A DNA stretch of 64,000 nucleotides, taken from NCBI RefSeq assembly GCF_009695545.1, contig NZ_VUNS01000002.1:372001-436000 (forward strand), written 5' to 3'. The stretch is from Victivallis lenta (GTDB lineage: Bacteria > Verrucomicrobiota > Lentisphaeria > Victivallales > Victivallaceae). The translations under genes were made by a program, and so were the position numbers. The notes beneath the pieces are model-generated. The model saw only the letters and a program-made list of their open reading frames with translations. It did not search any database and was not told where the DNA came from. Position 1 is the stretch's first letter, and each line of letters begins with the position of its first letter. Of this stretch, positions 47,011-55,520 are shown in pieces.

Positions 47011-49551
47011 TTACGGTTGTTCCGCACCCGTTCGGAAGGCGCGGGGAGAGCGGTGTTCCTTGCGCGGCCTGTTGCTCTCGGCCGGGTCGAGCAGCCGCAG
47101 CTTCTTTTCGCATTGCGGGCAGACCACGAAATCGAGCTCGCGGAGGTTGCCGCAGCCGAGCGAAGTCATGATGCACGGCACGTTTGAGCAGTAGCTTTCC
47201 GGCGCGCAGAAGATGAAGATCAGCCGTGCGGCGATATGGGCGATATCCGCATCAAAACCGACGCTTCCCCGCGACCGCGAAAAGACGCCGCAGTCGCCGG
47301 CTTCACGGCTGCAGCCGTAATAGACGTAACGCAGCGACGGCGACTTGCCGGAGTAAATCGAGTCGGTCAGCAGGTAAAGCACAAGCACAGCGTCCTCCGG
47401 GTAATCGCCCGCCGCGTTCCGGACCGCTCCGGGAATCCGGTCGCAGTCGAACTGATGGCGGCCGTGATCGTAGGACTCCTCGAGCGGCAGCGGCAGCGCG
47501 GGCCGGACGACGCAGTCGATTCCGAGCTTCTTCCGGATCAGTCCGGCGGCGCTGTCGAGCGTCTCTGCCGGAATCTCGCCCAGCGGCTGCAGATAGATTT
47601 TCCGCCCCGGAAAAACAGCGAGGAACTGCCGGACGGGAGCCATTTTCACCCCGGTCTCCTCCTGCCGCACCCGGCCGGGCAGGGACTTGCGCAGAATCGC
47701 CACCGTCCGCTCCAGCAGCTTCCGGTCATTTTCATACAGCCGGTTGTAAAGCGCGCCTCCGCTCCGGCTCCGTTTCCTCTCTTCCTCCCTGAGCTTTTCG
47801 AGAATCCGCAGCGCCTCGGCTTTCCGGCCGGTTTCGCGGTACAGCAGCGCCCGGTGCAGCCGGATTGCCGGCGTTCTGTCGAGATGAACCCGCTCTCCCG
47901 GCTTCGCCTGCGCCGCAATCCGGTCGAGCCAGTCGAGCGCGGATTGCGGAGAAGCGAACTTCCTTTCAAGCGTGAGAAACATCAGCAGCGCATGATAGTT
48001 CCGGAGCGCGCGGAAATTCTTCGCTTGCCGCGCCGTCTCCCAGGCAAGCCGTTCCTCGCCGGCGATGCCGTAGGCGAGAACCGCGCTGGTCTCGTCGCCG
48101 AGCGCCAGATAGAGCCCGGCCCCTTTCACCGGATCGCCCAGAAGGACGGCCAGCTTCGCGCGATGGCGCGGAATCGTTTTGTTCGAAGGATCGAGCTTCT
48201 CCCAGGCGGCGAGACGCTCAGGGGCCTCGGCCGCATGCATGGCGCAGAACGAAAACAGAAAACGCAGCCGCGCGATTCGTTTTGCATACAGCTCCGGCTT
48301 CCGCAGAGAATCCAGGGCGAAGGAGGAAAAATAATAGAGCGCCTCCTCCTGCTGGTCGTTGATCAGATCAGGATGGACGATATAGGAACACTCCCGCCAC
48401 CGGCACCGGTCGGCCCGGCAGTGGCCGGCGAGAAGACGATCATACAGCAGCTCCAGCAGGGTGAGAACCGCCGCATCGTCCTCATGTTTCAGCAGATAAT
48501 AGCTCTCGGCCTGCATGATGATCTGGGCCGTCAGCCCGGTGTTGTAGCGGATGAAAGAGGATTCGGCCCTGATCGTCTCGAGCAGACGGTCCGCTTCACG
48601 CCCGGCCGTACACGGCGTATCCGCGACCGGGACGGCGGCGGATTCCCCGGCCGCAAGCAGAGACAGGGCGAGCTCTCCGCAGCTTTTTTCGAGAAATTCC
48701 GGTTTGACCACCTCCGTGGCTGCGGCGGAGACGATGCCGCTGCCGCAGTCGACCAGCAGGAGATCGATCCGCCTGGCGCCGTCCGGAGCGGCGGTGACGA
48801 CTCCGGTCACAATGCGGTCCGCGCCGAGCAGCCGGCCGATTCCGGCCGCTCCGCCGGAGTCGAGGGCGCCGAGAGAAAGAAGTTTCTGCTCCCTGAGAAG
48901 CCTGAGGATGATGCCGCGTTCGACAAGGGCCTTCAGCCGGCCGTCGGCCAGGAGGGCGCATTCGACCATGCCCGAAAGCGAAGTGTCGGACGGGTTGTCG
49001 ATCTCCGTGACCGCGGTCATAATCGGAATCGGCAGCACGGCCCAGACTTCGCCGCTGCGGTCGCGCGCGGCGCCGTCGGCTTCGGGACGCGGCGCCAGCT
49101 TCAGAAGTTCGCCGATCCGTTCGGCGAGGACGGCGGGTTCGTCGAAATTCCCGGCCGTTTCGACGATGACTTCTCGATGCACTTCGCCGGTGCGTAAGTT
49201 TTCGACCACGAGCTCGGTATTGCCCTCCTGAACGTCGGAAGAGAGCCTCTTCCCGGAAACATTCGCCCCGCCGATCCGCCACTCCGGCTCCGGCATGGCA
49301 TTGAGCCGGGCATGCATGCCCGGCAGCGTCCGTTCGACGCCGAGGGCGATGCCGACGTTCCGCCCGAGGAGCACGCAGTCATAACGCCGCTGCAGCTCGG
49401 CGGAAAGCCGGCTCTGCAGCGACAGCGAACAGTGAGTGAACCAGTAGCCGAGCTGATCCATGAACGGCTCGACGACGATGACCGGCGGTGCGGCGACAGC
49501 CCGGAACACCGGAAAAAACACGAGAAACAAAAGAACGGCAAATCGTTTCAA
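47011..49551 (-). CDS. Exported FlgO/CsgG-like protein fused to a degenerate archaemetzincin domain
   Basis: About 846 aa. From TTG 49551 (GGGGAAG upstream) the protein begins with a signal peptide (LKRFAVLLFLVFFPVFRAVA). Residues ~20-310 contain segments like FlgO/CsgG-type proteins (RLKALVERGIILRLLREQKL, GIGRLLGADRIVTGVV). A helical repeat-like middle (~330-640) follows. The last ~200 residues match archaemetzincin (M54) in IYLQPLGEIPAETLDSAAGL, ALPLPLEESYDHGRHQFDCD and LVLYLLTDSIYSGK. C788-X4-C793-X-M795 and C811-X2-C814 fit the structural zinc site, but the HExxH stretch is replaced by LIFIF. It is probably a non-catalytic relative. Start choice is uncertain (TTG at 49572 possible). Confidence 0.7.
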   Translation of the reverse strand: MKRFAVLLFLVFFPVFRAVAAPPVIVVEPFMDQLGYWFTHCSLSLQSRLSAELQRRYDCVLLGRNVGIALGVERTLPGMHARLNAMPEPEWRIGGANVSGKRLSSDVQEGNTELVVENLRTGEVHREVIVETAGNFDEPAVLAERIGELLKLAPRPEADGAARDRSGEVWAVLPIPIMTAVTEIDNPSDTSLSGMVECALLADGRLKALVERGIILRLLREQKLLSLGALDSGGAAGIGRLLGADRIVTGVVTAAPDGARRIDLLLVDCGSGIVSAAATEVVKPEFLEKSCGELALSLLAAGESAAVPVADTPCTAGREADRLLETIRAESSFIRYNTGLTAQIIMQAESYYLLKHEDDAAVLTLLELLYDRLLAGHCRADRCRWRECSYIVHPDLINDQQEEALYYFSSFALDSLRKPELYAKRIARLRFLFSFCAMHAAEAPERLAAWEKLDPSNKTIPRHRAKLAVLLGDPVKGAGLYLALGDETSAVLAYGIAGEERLAWETARQAKNFRALRNYHALLMFLTLERKFASPQSALDWLDRIAAQAKPGERVHLDRTPAIRLHRALLYRETGRKAEALRILEKLREEERKRSRSGGALYNRLYENDRKLLERTVAILRKSLPGRVRQEETGVKMAPVRQFLAVFPGRKIYLQPLGEIPAETLDSAAGLIRKKLGIDCVVRPALPLPLEESYDHGRHQFDCDRIPGAVRNAAGDYPEDAVLVLYLLTDSIYSGKSPSLRYVYYGCSREAGDCGVFSRSRGSVGFDADIAHIAARLIFIFCAPESYCSNVPCIMTSLGCGNLRELDFVVCPQCEKKLRLLDPAESNRPRKEHRSPRAFRTGAEQP

Positions 49552-49661
49552 AACAGGCTTCCCCGGTTTCAATTCAACTCCGGTGCGATGGAGTATAACA
49601 ATAGCCGCCGCGAAACGGTAAATCAAGCCGGAAAGAAAAAAATGATGCGATTTTCAAATGT

Positions 49662-50432
49662 TTATTCCTGTTTCATCATCTCCTGTTTCAGCCGCCGGTA
49701 ACGTTCCGGCAGCCAGACCGGCTCGCCGGGGACGGGGACAGGAAGGGGACGGAGCCGGAAATCGAACGGGGCGATCAGAATGCGGACCCGCCCGGTTCCG
49801 CAGGACGCCGCCAGCGTGAAAATTTCCTCGATATCGGGGTCGGCGACCGCAATGCAGCCGATGGAGCCGCCGAAACCGTGAAGCATGATGGCCGAACCGA
49901 GACAGCCGGAAGCGCGTCCGTCCCGCCCGGCCGCCTCGATATCCTCCCGGCTCGGATAAGCGATTTTCAGCGCCGCGTGAAACCGGCTGTTCGGATGGAG
50001 CGATTCGATTTCGTAAATCCCCTCCGGCACCTGTCCGTCCCCCTCCTTCAATTTCGGTCCGGCCACACCGCTTGCCGCCCGAATCGGATAGACTTTAATC
50101 AGGCGCCACGATCGGTCAGGGAGAAATTTCCCCTGCAATTCAAGCAGCCTCTCCTCTTTGAGGGCGATGAGACGCAAAGCATCCGGTGTCCGATTGCCGG
50201 GAAGCTGCAGCCGTTCGAGAGCGGCCGGCCCGAATTCCCCGATCCGGTCGGCAACGGAAAACTGAAACAGGCGGCCGATGCTGAAATTCCAGATGCGCCG
50301 CCGGCATGACTTCGGGCCGAAAAGGACGATTGCCATGATGAGAAAAAACAGAGCATAGCAGAAAAACCGGAAATATCGCATCCGACTTTTCCGGCGGTCT
50401 CCCGGATCGTATTTCCTGTGAATCGCGGTCAT
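49662..50432 (-). CDS. L,D-transpeptidase (YkuD/YafK-like)
   Basis: A 256-aa membrane-anchored enzyme acting on peptidoglycan. A single N-terminal anchor lies at residues ~18-40 (RYFRFFCYALFFLIMAIVLF). The catalytic domain starts with LIKVYPIRAASGV and KLKEGDGQVPEGIYEIESLH, and ends in IMLHGFGGSIGCIAV, the HG-x-S-x-GC signature with catalytic Cys and His. YafK-type enzymes cross-link peptidoglycan or attach/detach lipoproteins. ATG 50432 lies about 15 bases after the predicted transcription start; ATG 50381 is an alternative. It is divergent from the pentapeptide gene. Confidence 0.88.
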   Translation of the reverse strand: MTAIHRKYDPGDRRKSRMRYFRFFCYALFFLIMAIVLFGPKSCRRRIWNFSIGRLFQFSVADRIGEFGPAALERLQLPGNRTPDALRLIALKEERLLELQGKFLPDRSWRLIKVYPIRAASGVAGPKLKEGDGQVPEGIYEIESLHPNSRFHAALKIAYPSREDIEAAGRDGRASGCLGSAIMLHGFGGSIGCIAVADPDIEEIFTLAASCGTGRVRILIAPFDFRLRPLPVPVPGEPVWLPERYRRLKQEMMKQE

Positions 50433-50447
50433 ATTTCCCACCGTCTT

Positions 50448-50476
50448 ATTCTACCATTCCGGAAGACGGAATGCAA
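50448..50476 (-). promoter_or_regulatory. Promoter of the L,D-transpeptidase gene
   Basis: On the minus strand TTGCAT (50471-50476) and TAGAAT (50448-50453), spacer 17. Confidence 0.5.
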
Positions 50477-50577
50477 GAAAAATCCGGCGGGTTCGGTTGA
50501 TTTCTCCGAATTCCGTGATAGAGTGTCACGAAACAGGAAAAAGCGATGATTCATTTAACTTCTCCGGAAAGTATGCG

Positions 50578-51237
50578 ATGAGGATGAACGACAAGTTCGA
50601 TGTGGAACAGTTCCGGCGGGGACTGCGGCCGGTACGGAATCTGGCGGCGGAAGCAGCGAAGGCGCAAAGCGAAGGAGACGAGCTCTGCTGCCTGCGGGTG
50701 TCGGGCTCGTATGCCGAAGCCGATTTCTCCGGGCTCGATTTCGACCGGGTGCTGTTCGAAAACTGCCGGTTCACGAAATGTTCGTTCAATGGCTGCTCTT
50801 TCCATACGGCGGCATTCGCGGATTCCGACATCAGCAACTGCGACTTCGGGGAAGCGCGGTTCATCGGCTGCATATTTCACGGCGCCAAAGGAGTGGGAAC
50901 GGCATTTACCGGCAGCCGTTTCGAAAAAACACGGTTCGACAGCTGCGGCATGTCTTATGCGAATTTCGGCCGCTGCCGGATGGTGAAATGCCGTCTGGAC
51001 GCCTCCGACTTCTCCGATGCGTCATTTTCGGAGACGGAGTTCCGGGAGCCGGCGCTCCGCGAATCGGTCTTTGTCCGCACCGATTTTTTCCGGACGCCGC
51101 TGCGGGGAATCGACTTCACGACCTGCCGTCTCGAAGGGCTGACCCTGTCGGAGACCGCCTCCGAATTGCGCGGCGCGGTCGTCGGCGCGGGACAGGCCAT
51201 CGAGCTGGCGAAGATGTTCGGCCTCATCGTCCGCTAG
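50578..51237 (+). CDS. Pentapeptide-repeat protein
   Basis: A 219-aa cytoplasmic protein. From about residue 45 onwards nearly every fifth position is F or L in A(D/N)LXX-like repeats: ADFSGLDFDRVLFENCRFTK, CSFNGCSFHTAAFADSDISN, CDFGEARFIGCIF. These build a right-handed beta-helix. A linker near 120-130 suggests two helix segments. Roles range from DNA mimicry protecting gyrase (Qnr-like) to unknown scaffold functions; nothing here decides. ATG 50578 has CGGAAAG upstream; earlier frames lack a good site. It has many Cys, typical of this repeat class. Confidence 0.86.
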   Translation: MRMNDKFDVEQFRRGLRPVRNLAAEAAKAQSEGDELCCLRVSGSYAEADFSGLDFDRVLFENCRFTKCSFNGCSFHTAAFADSDISNCDFGEARFIGCIFHGAKGVGTAFTGSRFEKTRFDSCGMSYANFGRCRMVKCRLDASDFSDASFSETEFREPALRESVFVRTDFFRTPLRGIDFTTCRLEGLTLSETASELRGAVVGAGQAIELAKMFGLIVR

Positions 51238-51560
51238 CCCGGCATAAGACCGGTCAGTTCCGTTGCGGCCGGCACCGCCGGAAACTTGACAAACCTTTCG
51301 GACCTGCTATATTATTTCTTAGATGGGACGGGCGGCATTGCCGCTTTGTTGCATAGAGGAAAGCCGTTATGGAGAAGAGGAGGTGAAAAGCGATCAATAA
51401 ATCAGTTTCCGGCACGTTTCGCTCCAGATGTTTTTCAGACAGATAAATGAAAAACTTAAAGGAAGAGCGTGCGGCGGCGGGAGCCCGGAATACGGAATTC
51501 CCCGTCCCCGTTCCCGCCCGAAGTCGTATTGCAAATGAGGAAAAAAGAAGAGGTGGAGTT
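51238..51560 (+). other. Promoter and long leader of the META-lipoprotein operon
   Basis: TTGACA (51286-51291) and TATATT (51308-51313), spacer 16, are a strong promoter, yet the first lipoprotein begins only at 51561. The ~240-base leader holds a small hairpin near 51332-51343 and a five-codon ORF (ATG 51369, MEKRR, stop 51386) with a good ribosome-binding site. Its own codons contain AGGAGGTGA, an almost ideal Shine-Dalgarno sequence without a following start. No known riboswitch was recognised. Confidence 0.5.
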
Positions 51561-52001
51561 ATGAAATTCATGAAATCTGGCATTTTGAGTGCGGCAGTCG
51601 GAATTCTCATCCTGGCCGGAGGCTGCGCTTCCGACGCGGCGCTGAAGGAGACGGTCTGGACGCCGGTCAAGCTTGAAAACCAGGGCACGGTCGGCCTGGT
51701 TCAGGATCAGCCGGTCTGGTTCTCGGTCGGCAGCGACAACAAGGTCACCGGCAACGGCGGCGTCAACACGATCATCGGAACCGCCGCAGTCGCCGAAGAC
51801 GGCAAGCTTGTCTTCGAGCCGCTGGCCACAACCCGGAAAGCCGGTCCGAATCTCGCCTACGAGGCGATTTTCCTGAACGCGCTGAATGCGACGCGCACGT
51901 ATCAGATCAAGGAAGAGACGCTTCAGGTCTTCGACAAAGGCGGCAATCTGCTGGCGACCTTCACCGTCGGGCCGGAGTCTCTGACCAAAGAGAAGGAATA
52001 A
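51561..52001 (+). CDS. META-domain-like lipoprotein 1
   Basis: A 146-aa lipoprotein. The signal (KSGILSAAVGILILAGGC) ends in a lipobox with Cys at about 23. The mature part resembles a META/HslJ-type small beta-barrel: ALKETVWTPVKLENQG, GNGGVNTIIGTA, and LQVFDKGGNLLATF. Such domains appear in secreted or outer-membrane stress-related proteins with unknown biochemistry. AGAGGTGGAG precedes ATG 51561. It is a paralogue of the gene 180 bases downstream, with a GC-rich hairpin between them. Confidence 0.82.
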   Translation: MKFMKSGILSAAVGILILAGGCASDAALKETVWTPVKLENQGTVGLVQDQPVWFSVGSDNKVTGNGGVNTIIGTAAVAEDGKLVFEPLATTRKAGPNLAYEAIFLNALNATRTYQIKEETLQVFDKGGNLLATFTVGPESLTKEKE

Positions 52002-52012
52002 CAGCCGCTTCT

Positions 52013-52048
52013 CCGCCCGGCCGCCGGTATCGGACGCCGGCCGGGCGG
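52013..52048 (+). terminator. Hairpin between the two META-lipoprotein genes
   Basis: CCGCCCGGCCG (52013-52023) pairs perfectly with CGGCCGGGCGG (52038-52048). Without a U-tract it may be an attenuator or mRNA stabiliser. Confidence 0.5.
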
Positions 52049-52182
52049 AAAGCTCCGGTCATGCAGACCGGGTACAATTCGTCAATTCAAACCGGCCGGG
52101 CGGTTCCGGCGGCGGCGTGAATGGAAAATCCCCGCCCCGCAGGCCTCCCGGCCGTGGTAACACAGCAGTGAAAGGACTGAAA

Positions 52183-52620
52183 ATGAAGTTCAAAAAAACC
52201 GGCGGCTTTCTGGCCGCCCTCGGCGCGGCAATCCTGATCGGCGGCTGCGCCACGGCACCGCTCAAGAACACGGTATGGGTTCCGGAAAAGCTCGACAACC
52301 AGGGCGACGTGAAACTCATCGAACCGACTCCGGTCTGGTTCGAGATCTACGAAACCGGCAAGGTGTTCGGCCACGGCGGCGTGAACCGCTTCTCGTCGCA
52401 GGCGACCATCGACCCGGAAAAGGGGGAACTCTCGTTCGCTCCCGGAGCCGCCACGCTGATGGCGGGCCCGAATCTCGGCTATGAGTCGAAATTCCTCGAA
52501 ACGATGAATGCGGTCCGCCGTTATTCCATCAGCGGGGACACCCTGACCGTCTATGACGCCAACGGCAAGGAGCTCGCAACCTTCAAGGCCGGTTCGGCCG
52601 AATTGAAAACTGCGAAATGA
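52183..52620 (+). CDS. META-domain-like lipoprotein 2
   Basis: A 145-aa lipoprotein with signal KKTGGFLAALGAAILIGGC and lipobox Cys at about 22. The mature domain parallels the previous gene: PLKNTVWVPEKLDNQGDVKL, FGHGGVNRFSS, AGPNLGYESKFLETMNAV, LTVYDANGKELATF. The gene pair probably arose by duplication. AAAGGAC lies upstream of ATG 52183. Its stop overlaps the start of the Xer recombinase (ATGA), so the recombinase is translated by coupling from this gene. Confidence 0.82.
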   Translation: MKFKKTGGFLAALGAAILIGGCATAPLKNTVWVPEKLDNQGDVKLIEPTPVWFEIYETGKVFGHGGVNRFSSQATIDPEKGELSFAPGAATLMAGPNLGYESKFLETMNAVRRYSISGDTLTVYDANGKELATFKAGSAELKTAK

Positions 52621-53582
52621 AAATCGGCTCCCTCCTGAACGGTTTTATCCGGCATCTGCGCGGCGAACGCAACGCAAGCGAACATACGATCGAAGCTTAC
52701 GTGCACGACATCATCGAGTTCGCCAGGCTGGTACGGGATTCGGACGAACGTTTCAACAACTGGAAAAGCGTCGATTTCGACCAGGCGCGCACATTTCAGA
52801 TGAAACTTTTCGAGGCGGGAGACTGCAAACGATCGCAGCGGCGGAAACTCTCCGCGCTGCGGTCGTTTTTCCGCTACCTTCAAAAGACGGGCCAGCTCGA
52901 TTCGAATCCGTTCAGCCGGATGCCGCCGCTCAAGGTGGAGCGTCCGCTGCCGAAGGTGATGAACCTCAGCCAGATCGATCAGCTCCTGGCCGCGATTCCG
53001 GCTTACTGGAAGAAGGCGGTCGAGACCGGAGTGGCCAAAACCGCCGAGGGAGCCGAATTCGCTTCGGCGCGCGACGTTGCGCTGGTCGAAGTCATCTACT
53101 CCGGCGGACTCCGGATCAGCGAGGCGGTCGGGCTCAACCGCAGCGATCTCGATCAGCTTTCCGGCGTCGCCAAAGTGCGCGGCAAAGGGAAGAAAGAGCG
53201 TTTCGCCATGATCGGCCGCTGGGCGAACAAAGCCCTGACCGAATACTTCCGGCTCTGCCGCGAACGCGGCTGGGGGCAGAAGCAGGAGAGTCCGATCTTC
53301 CTGAACCGTTTCGGAGAACGGCTGACCGCCCGCTCGTTCCAGCGGAACCTGAAGAGCTACCTCATCGAAGGCGGCCTGCCCCCCGACTTCACGCCGCACA
53401 AGCTGCGCCATTCGTTCGCGACCCATCTGCTTGACAACGGCGCCGACCTGCGCAGCGTGCAGGAACTGCTGGGCCACCAGAATCTCAGCACGACCCAGAT
53501 CTACACCCACGTCAGCGCCGAGCGCATGAAAAACGTCTACAACAAAGCCCATCCCCGCGCTAAAATCCGCAAGCGGAGCTGA
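52617..53582 (+). CDS. xerC: Tyrosine recombinase XerC/XerD-type
   Basis: A 321-aa site-specific recombinase that resolves chromosome dimers at dif sites with FtsK. The N-terminal SAM-like core-binding domain spans residues 1-100. The catalytic residues are visible: Arg in YSGGLRISEAVGL (about 166), Lys in KVRGKGKKERF, HxxR in HKLRHSFATH, His in LLGHQNLS and Tyr in IYTHVS (about 296). HKLRHSFATH and VQELLGH look more XerC- than XerD-like, but the choice is tentative. A ~12-residue insertion follows the start of the catalytic domain (ETGVAKTAEGAEFASA). A terminator follows. Confidence 0.92.
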   Translation: MKIGSLLNGFIRHLRGERNASEHTIEAYVHDIIEFARLVRDSDERFNNWKSVDFDQARTFQMKLFEAGDCKRSQRRKLSALRSFFRYLQKTGQLDSNPFSRMPPLKVERPLPKVMNLSQIDQLLAAIPAYWKKAVETGVAKTAEGAEFASARDVALVEVIYSGGLRISEAVGLNRSDLDQLSGVAKVRGKGKKERFAMIGRWANKALTEYFRLCRERGWGQKQESPIFLNRFGERLTARSFQRNLKSYLIEGGLPPDFTPHKLRHSFATHLLDNGADLRSVQELLGHQNLSTTQIYTHVSAERMKNVYNKAHPRAKIRKRS

Positions 53583-53605
53583 CTGCGCCCGGCCGTAAAT
53601 AAAGA

Positions 53606-53624
53606 GAGGGGGCCGCGCCCCCTC
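53606..53624 (+). terminator. Hairpin after xerC
   Basis: GAGGGGGC (53606-53613) pairs with GCCCCCTC (53617-53624). No U-tract. Confidence 0.45.
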
Positions 53625-53835
53625 CCATGCGTCAGACAGAAAAGACGCAGCGTGCAGCTTTCCCGAAGTGAGGTCCACGGGGGGCTCCGCCTCCGGCGCG
53701 AGCGGATTGCTTCGCGGCCGGACGTCTCCGACCAGAAGCCTCTTATGAAGAGGCATAATCATCCGTATCAGCTTTTTGAATTCACGCCTATGGACGCACG
53801 CCCCGTTTTTCCCGGGGCGTGCCGCCGGACGCAGG
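53625..53835. other. Gene-free interval between convergent xerC and ArcD-like genes
   Basis: It holds two further hairpins: GCCTCTT/AAGAGGC (53738-53744 and 53748-53754) and GCACGCCCCG/CGGGGCGTGC (53796-53805 and 53813-53822). The last may terminate the ArcD-like gene on the minus strand. No RNA gene was recognised. Confidence 0.45.
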
Positions 53836-55386
53836 TCACTTCATGTCGTCCACCGCGGCTTTGACCTCGGTTTCGGACCAGTGAGCCCATTTGTGGAACG
53901 TGCGGTCAACCGCCGGAGACTTCACGGCAATCACGATGATCGAAATCACGGCGACCACGGTGATGACGATCGCCCCGATCGCCTCGTTCCGCGTGAAGAT
54001 GCGGCGGTCGGTCGCCGTCCTGTCGTCCGCGAGCGCGTTCCGGCGCGCCCAGACGTAGAACGGAATGCCGATCAGCAGGAAGATGAAGGCGAACATCAGG
54101 TACATGAGTCCGGCCGAGTAGATCATCCAGAGCGCGAAGAGCGAGCCGGCCACGCCGCAGAGAAACGCATAGCGGTAGCTGACCGGCATCTTCTCGGGAT
54201 ACTGCTTCTTCGCACAGATTTTCCAGAGATAGAGCGTGCAGGCCAGATACGGCGGCAGGATCATGACCGAGGTGATGGTCAGCATCGTGTTCCAGGCATT
54301 GCTCGCGAAGTAGACGACGATCATCGTGAGCTGCATGACGGCGCTCGTGACGAAGAGCGATACGCTCGGCGTCCCCTTGGCGTTCTCCTTCTTGAAGATG
54401 CGCGGGAAGGTTCCGTCCATGGCCGCCGCATACGGAATCTGGGCGATCATGATCGTGAAGGCGAGCCAGCTGGTCAGCAGCGCGACGATCACGCCGAGAT
54501 TCATGAGAATGCCGCCCCAGGAGCCGTGCACCACGTCCTGCAGCAGAGGCGCGGTCGAAGGATTCGCCAGTCCGGCGAGTTCGGGCTGGTACATCCGGCC
54601 GAACGGCAGGATCGACAGCAGGGCGTAGATGCCGAGACAGACCAGAAAACCGAGAACGGTCGCCTTGCCGACTGCGCTCTGGCTTTTGGCGCGTCCCGAA
54701 ACCACGACGGCTCCCTCGATGCCGATGAAGGCCCACAGCGTGACCGGCATGGTGGATTTGATCTGATCGAACAGCGAGCCGAGCGGCTTGATGCCGTGTT
54801 CCGGGATGGTCTGGTTGCCGAGCACGTCTGTCGAGAAGAAGACCCAGCGGAACGCGAAAAGCAGGACGATGATGAAAACCGCGATCGGCACGAGTTTGCA
54901 GATCGTTCCGACCGTGTTGATGAAGGCCGCCTGCTTCATGCCGGCCAGAACCGCGAAGTTCATGCCCCAGATCACGATCGAACCGCCGACGATCGACCAG
55001 AGGTTGTTGCCTCCGGTGAAGGTTCCCGGGAAAAAGAAATTGAACGCATCCATCAGCAGCACGGCGAAACCGACGTTGCCGAAGATGTTGCAGAGCCAGT
55101 AGGCCCACGCCATCTGAAACCCGGCAAAGCGGCCGAAGCCGAGCCGGGCGTAGGCGTAAATGCCGGTGGTCGCATCCGGACGCGCATCCGCAAGCGTCCG
55201 GAACGTATTGGCGATGAAGAACATTCCGATTCCGGTGATCACCCAGGCGATGACCACCGCCGCGAGCGCTGCGCTCTGGGCCATGTTCTGCGGCAGGCTG
55301 AAGATGCCGCCGCCGATCATGGCCGAAACCACGAGTGCCGCCAGCGAAATCACGCCGAGCTTTTTGTTGTCGTTTGAATCTGCCAT
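53836..55386 (-). CDS. APC-family amino acid antiporter (ArcD/basic amino acid type)
   Basis: A 516-aa inner-membrane protein with about 13 helices. The first-helix motif SAMIGGGIFSLPQNMAQSAA and TTGIYAYARLGFGRFAGFQM, AYWLCNIFGNVGFAVLLMD are characteristic of the basic amino acid/polyamine antiporter subgroup (arginine:ornithine exchangers). WAFIGIEGAVVVSGRAKSQS on helix 6 is also typical. No arginine deiminase genes are adjacent, so the exchanged pair is not certain (lysine/cadaverine or glutamate-type are possible). AAGGAGGAG precedes the ATG. It lies downstream of two secretin-like genes on the same strand. Confidence 0.9.
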   Translation of the reverse strand: MADSNDNKKLGVISLAALVVSAMIGGGIFSLPQNMAQSAALAAVVIAWVITGIGMFFIANTFRTLADARPDATTGIYAYARLGFGRFAGFQMAWAYWLCNIFGNVGFAVLLMDAFNFFFPGTFTGGNNLWSIVGGSIVIWGMNFAVLAGMKQAAFINTVGTICKLVPIAVFIIVLLFAFRWVFFSTDVLGNQTIPEHGIKPLGSLFDQIKSTMPVTLWAFIGIEGAVVVSGRAKSQSAVGKATVLGFLVCLGIYALLSILPFGRMYQPELAGLANPSTAPLLQDVVHGSWGGILMNLGVIVALLTSWLAFTIMIAQIPYAAAMDGTFPRIFKKENAKGTPSVSLFVTSAVMQLTMIVVYFASNAWNTMLTITSVMILPPYLACTLYLWKICAKKQYPEKMPVSYRYAFLCGVAGSLFALWMIYSAGLMYLMFAFIFLLIGIPFYVWARRNALADDRTATDRRIFTRNEAIGAIVITVVAVISIIVIAVKSPAVDRTFHKWAHWSETEVKAAVDDMK

Positions 55387-55520
55387 TTTTTACTCCTCCT
55401 TGTTTTAGGTAAAGCCCATTTCTCCAGAAGGCTTTGTCCCGTTTTATCCCTGCTTCGGCGGAAAACATGTCGGCCGGCCGCCGTTTTCCGGCGGCTTCGC
55501 CGTGTTTTCGCACGCCTCCG

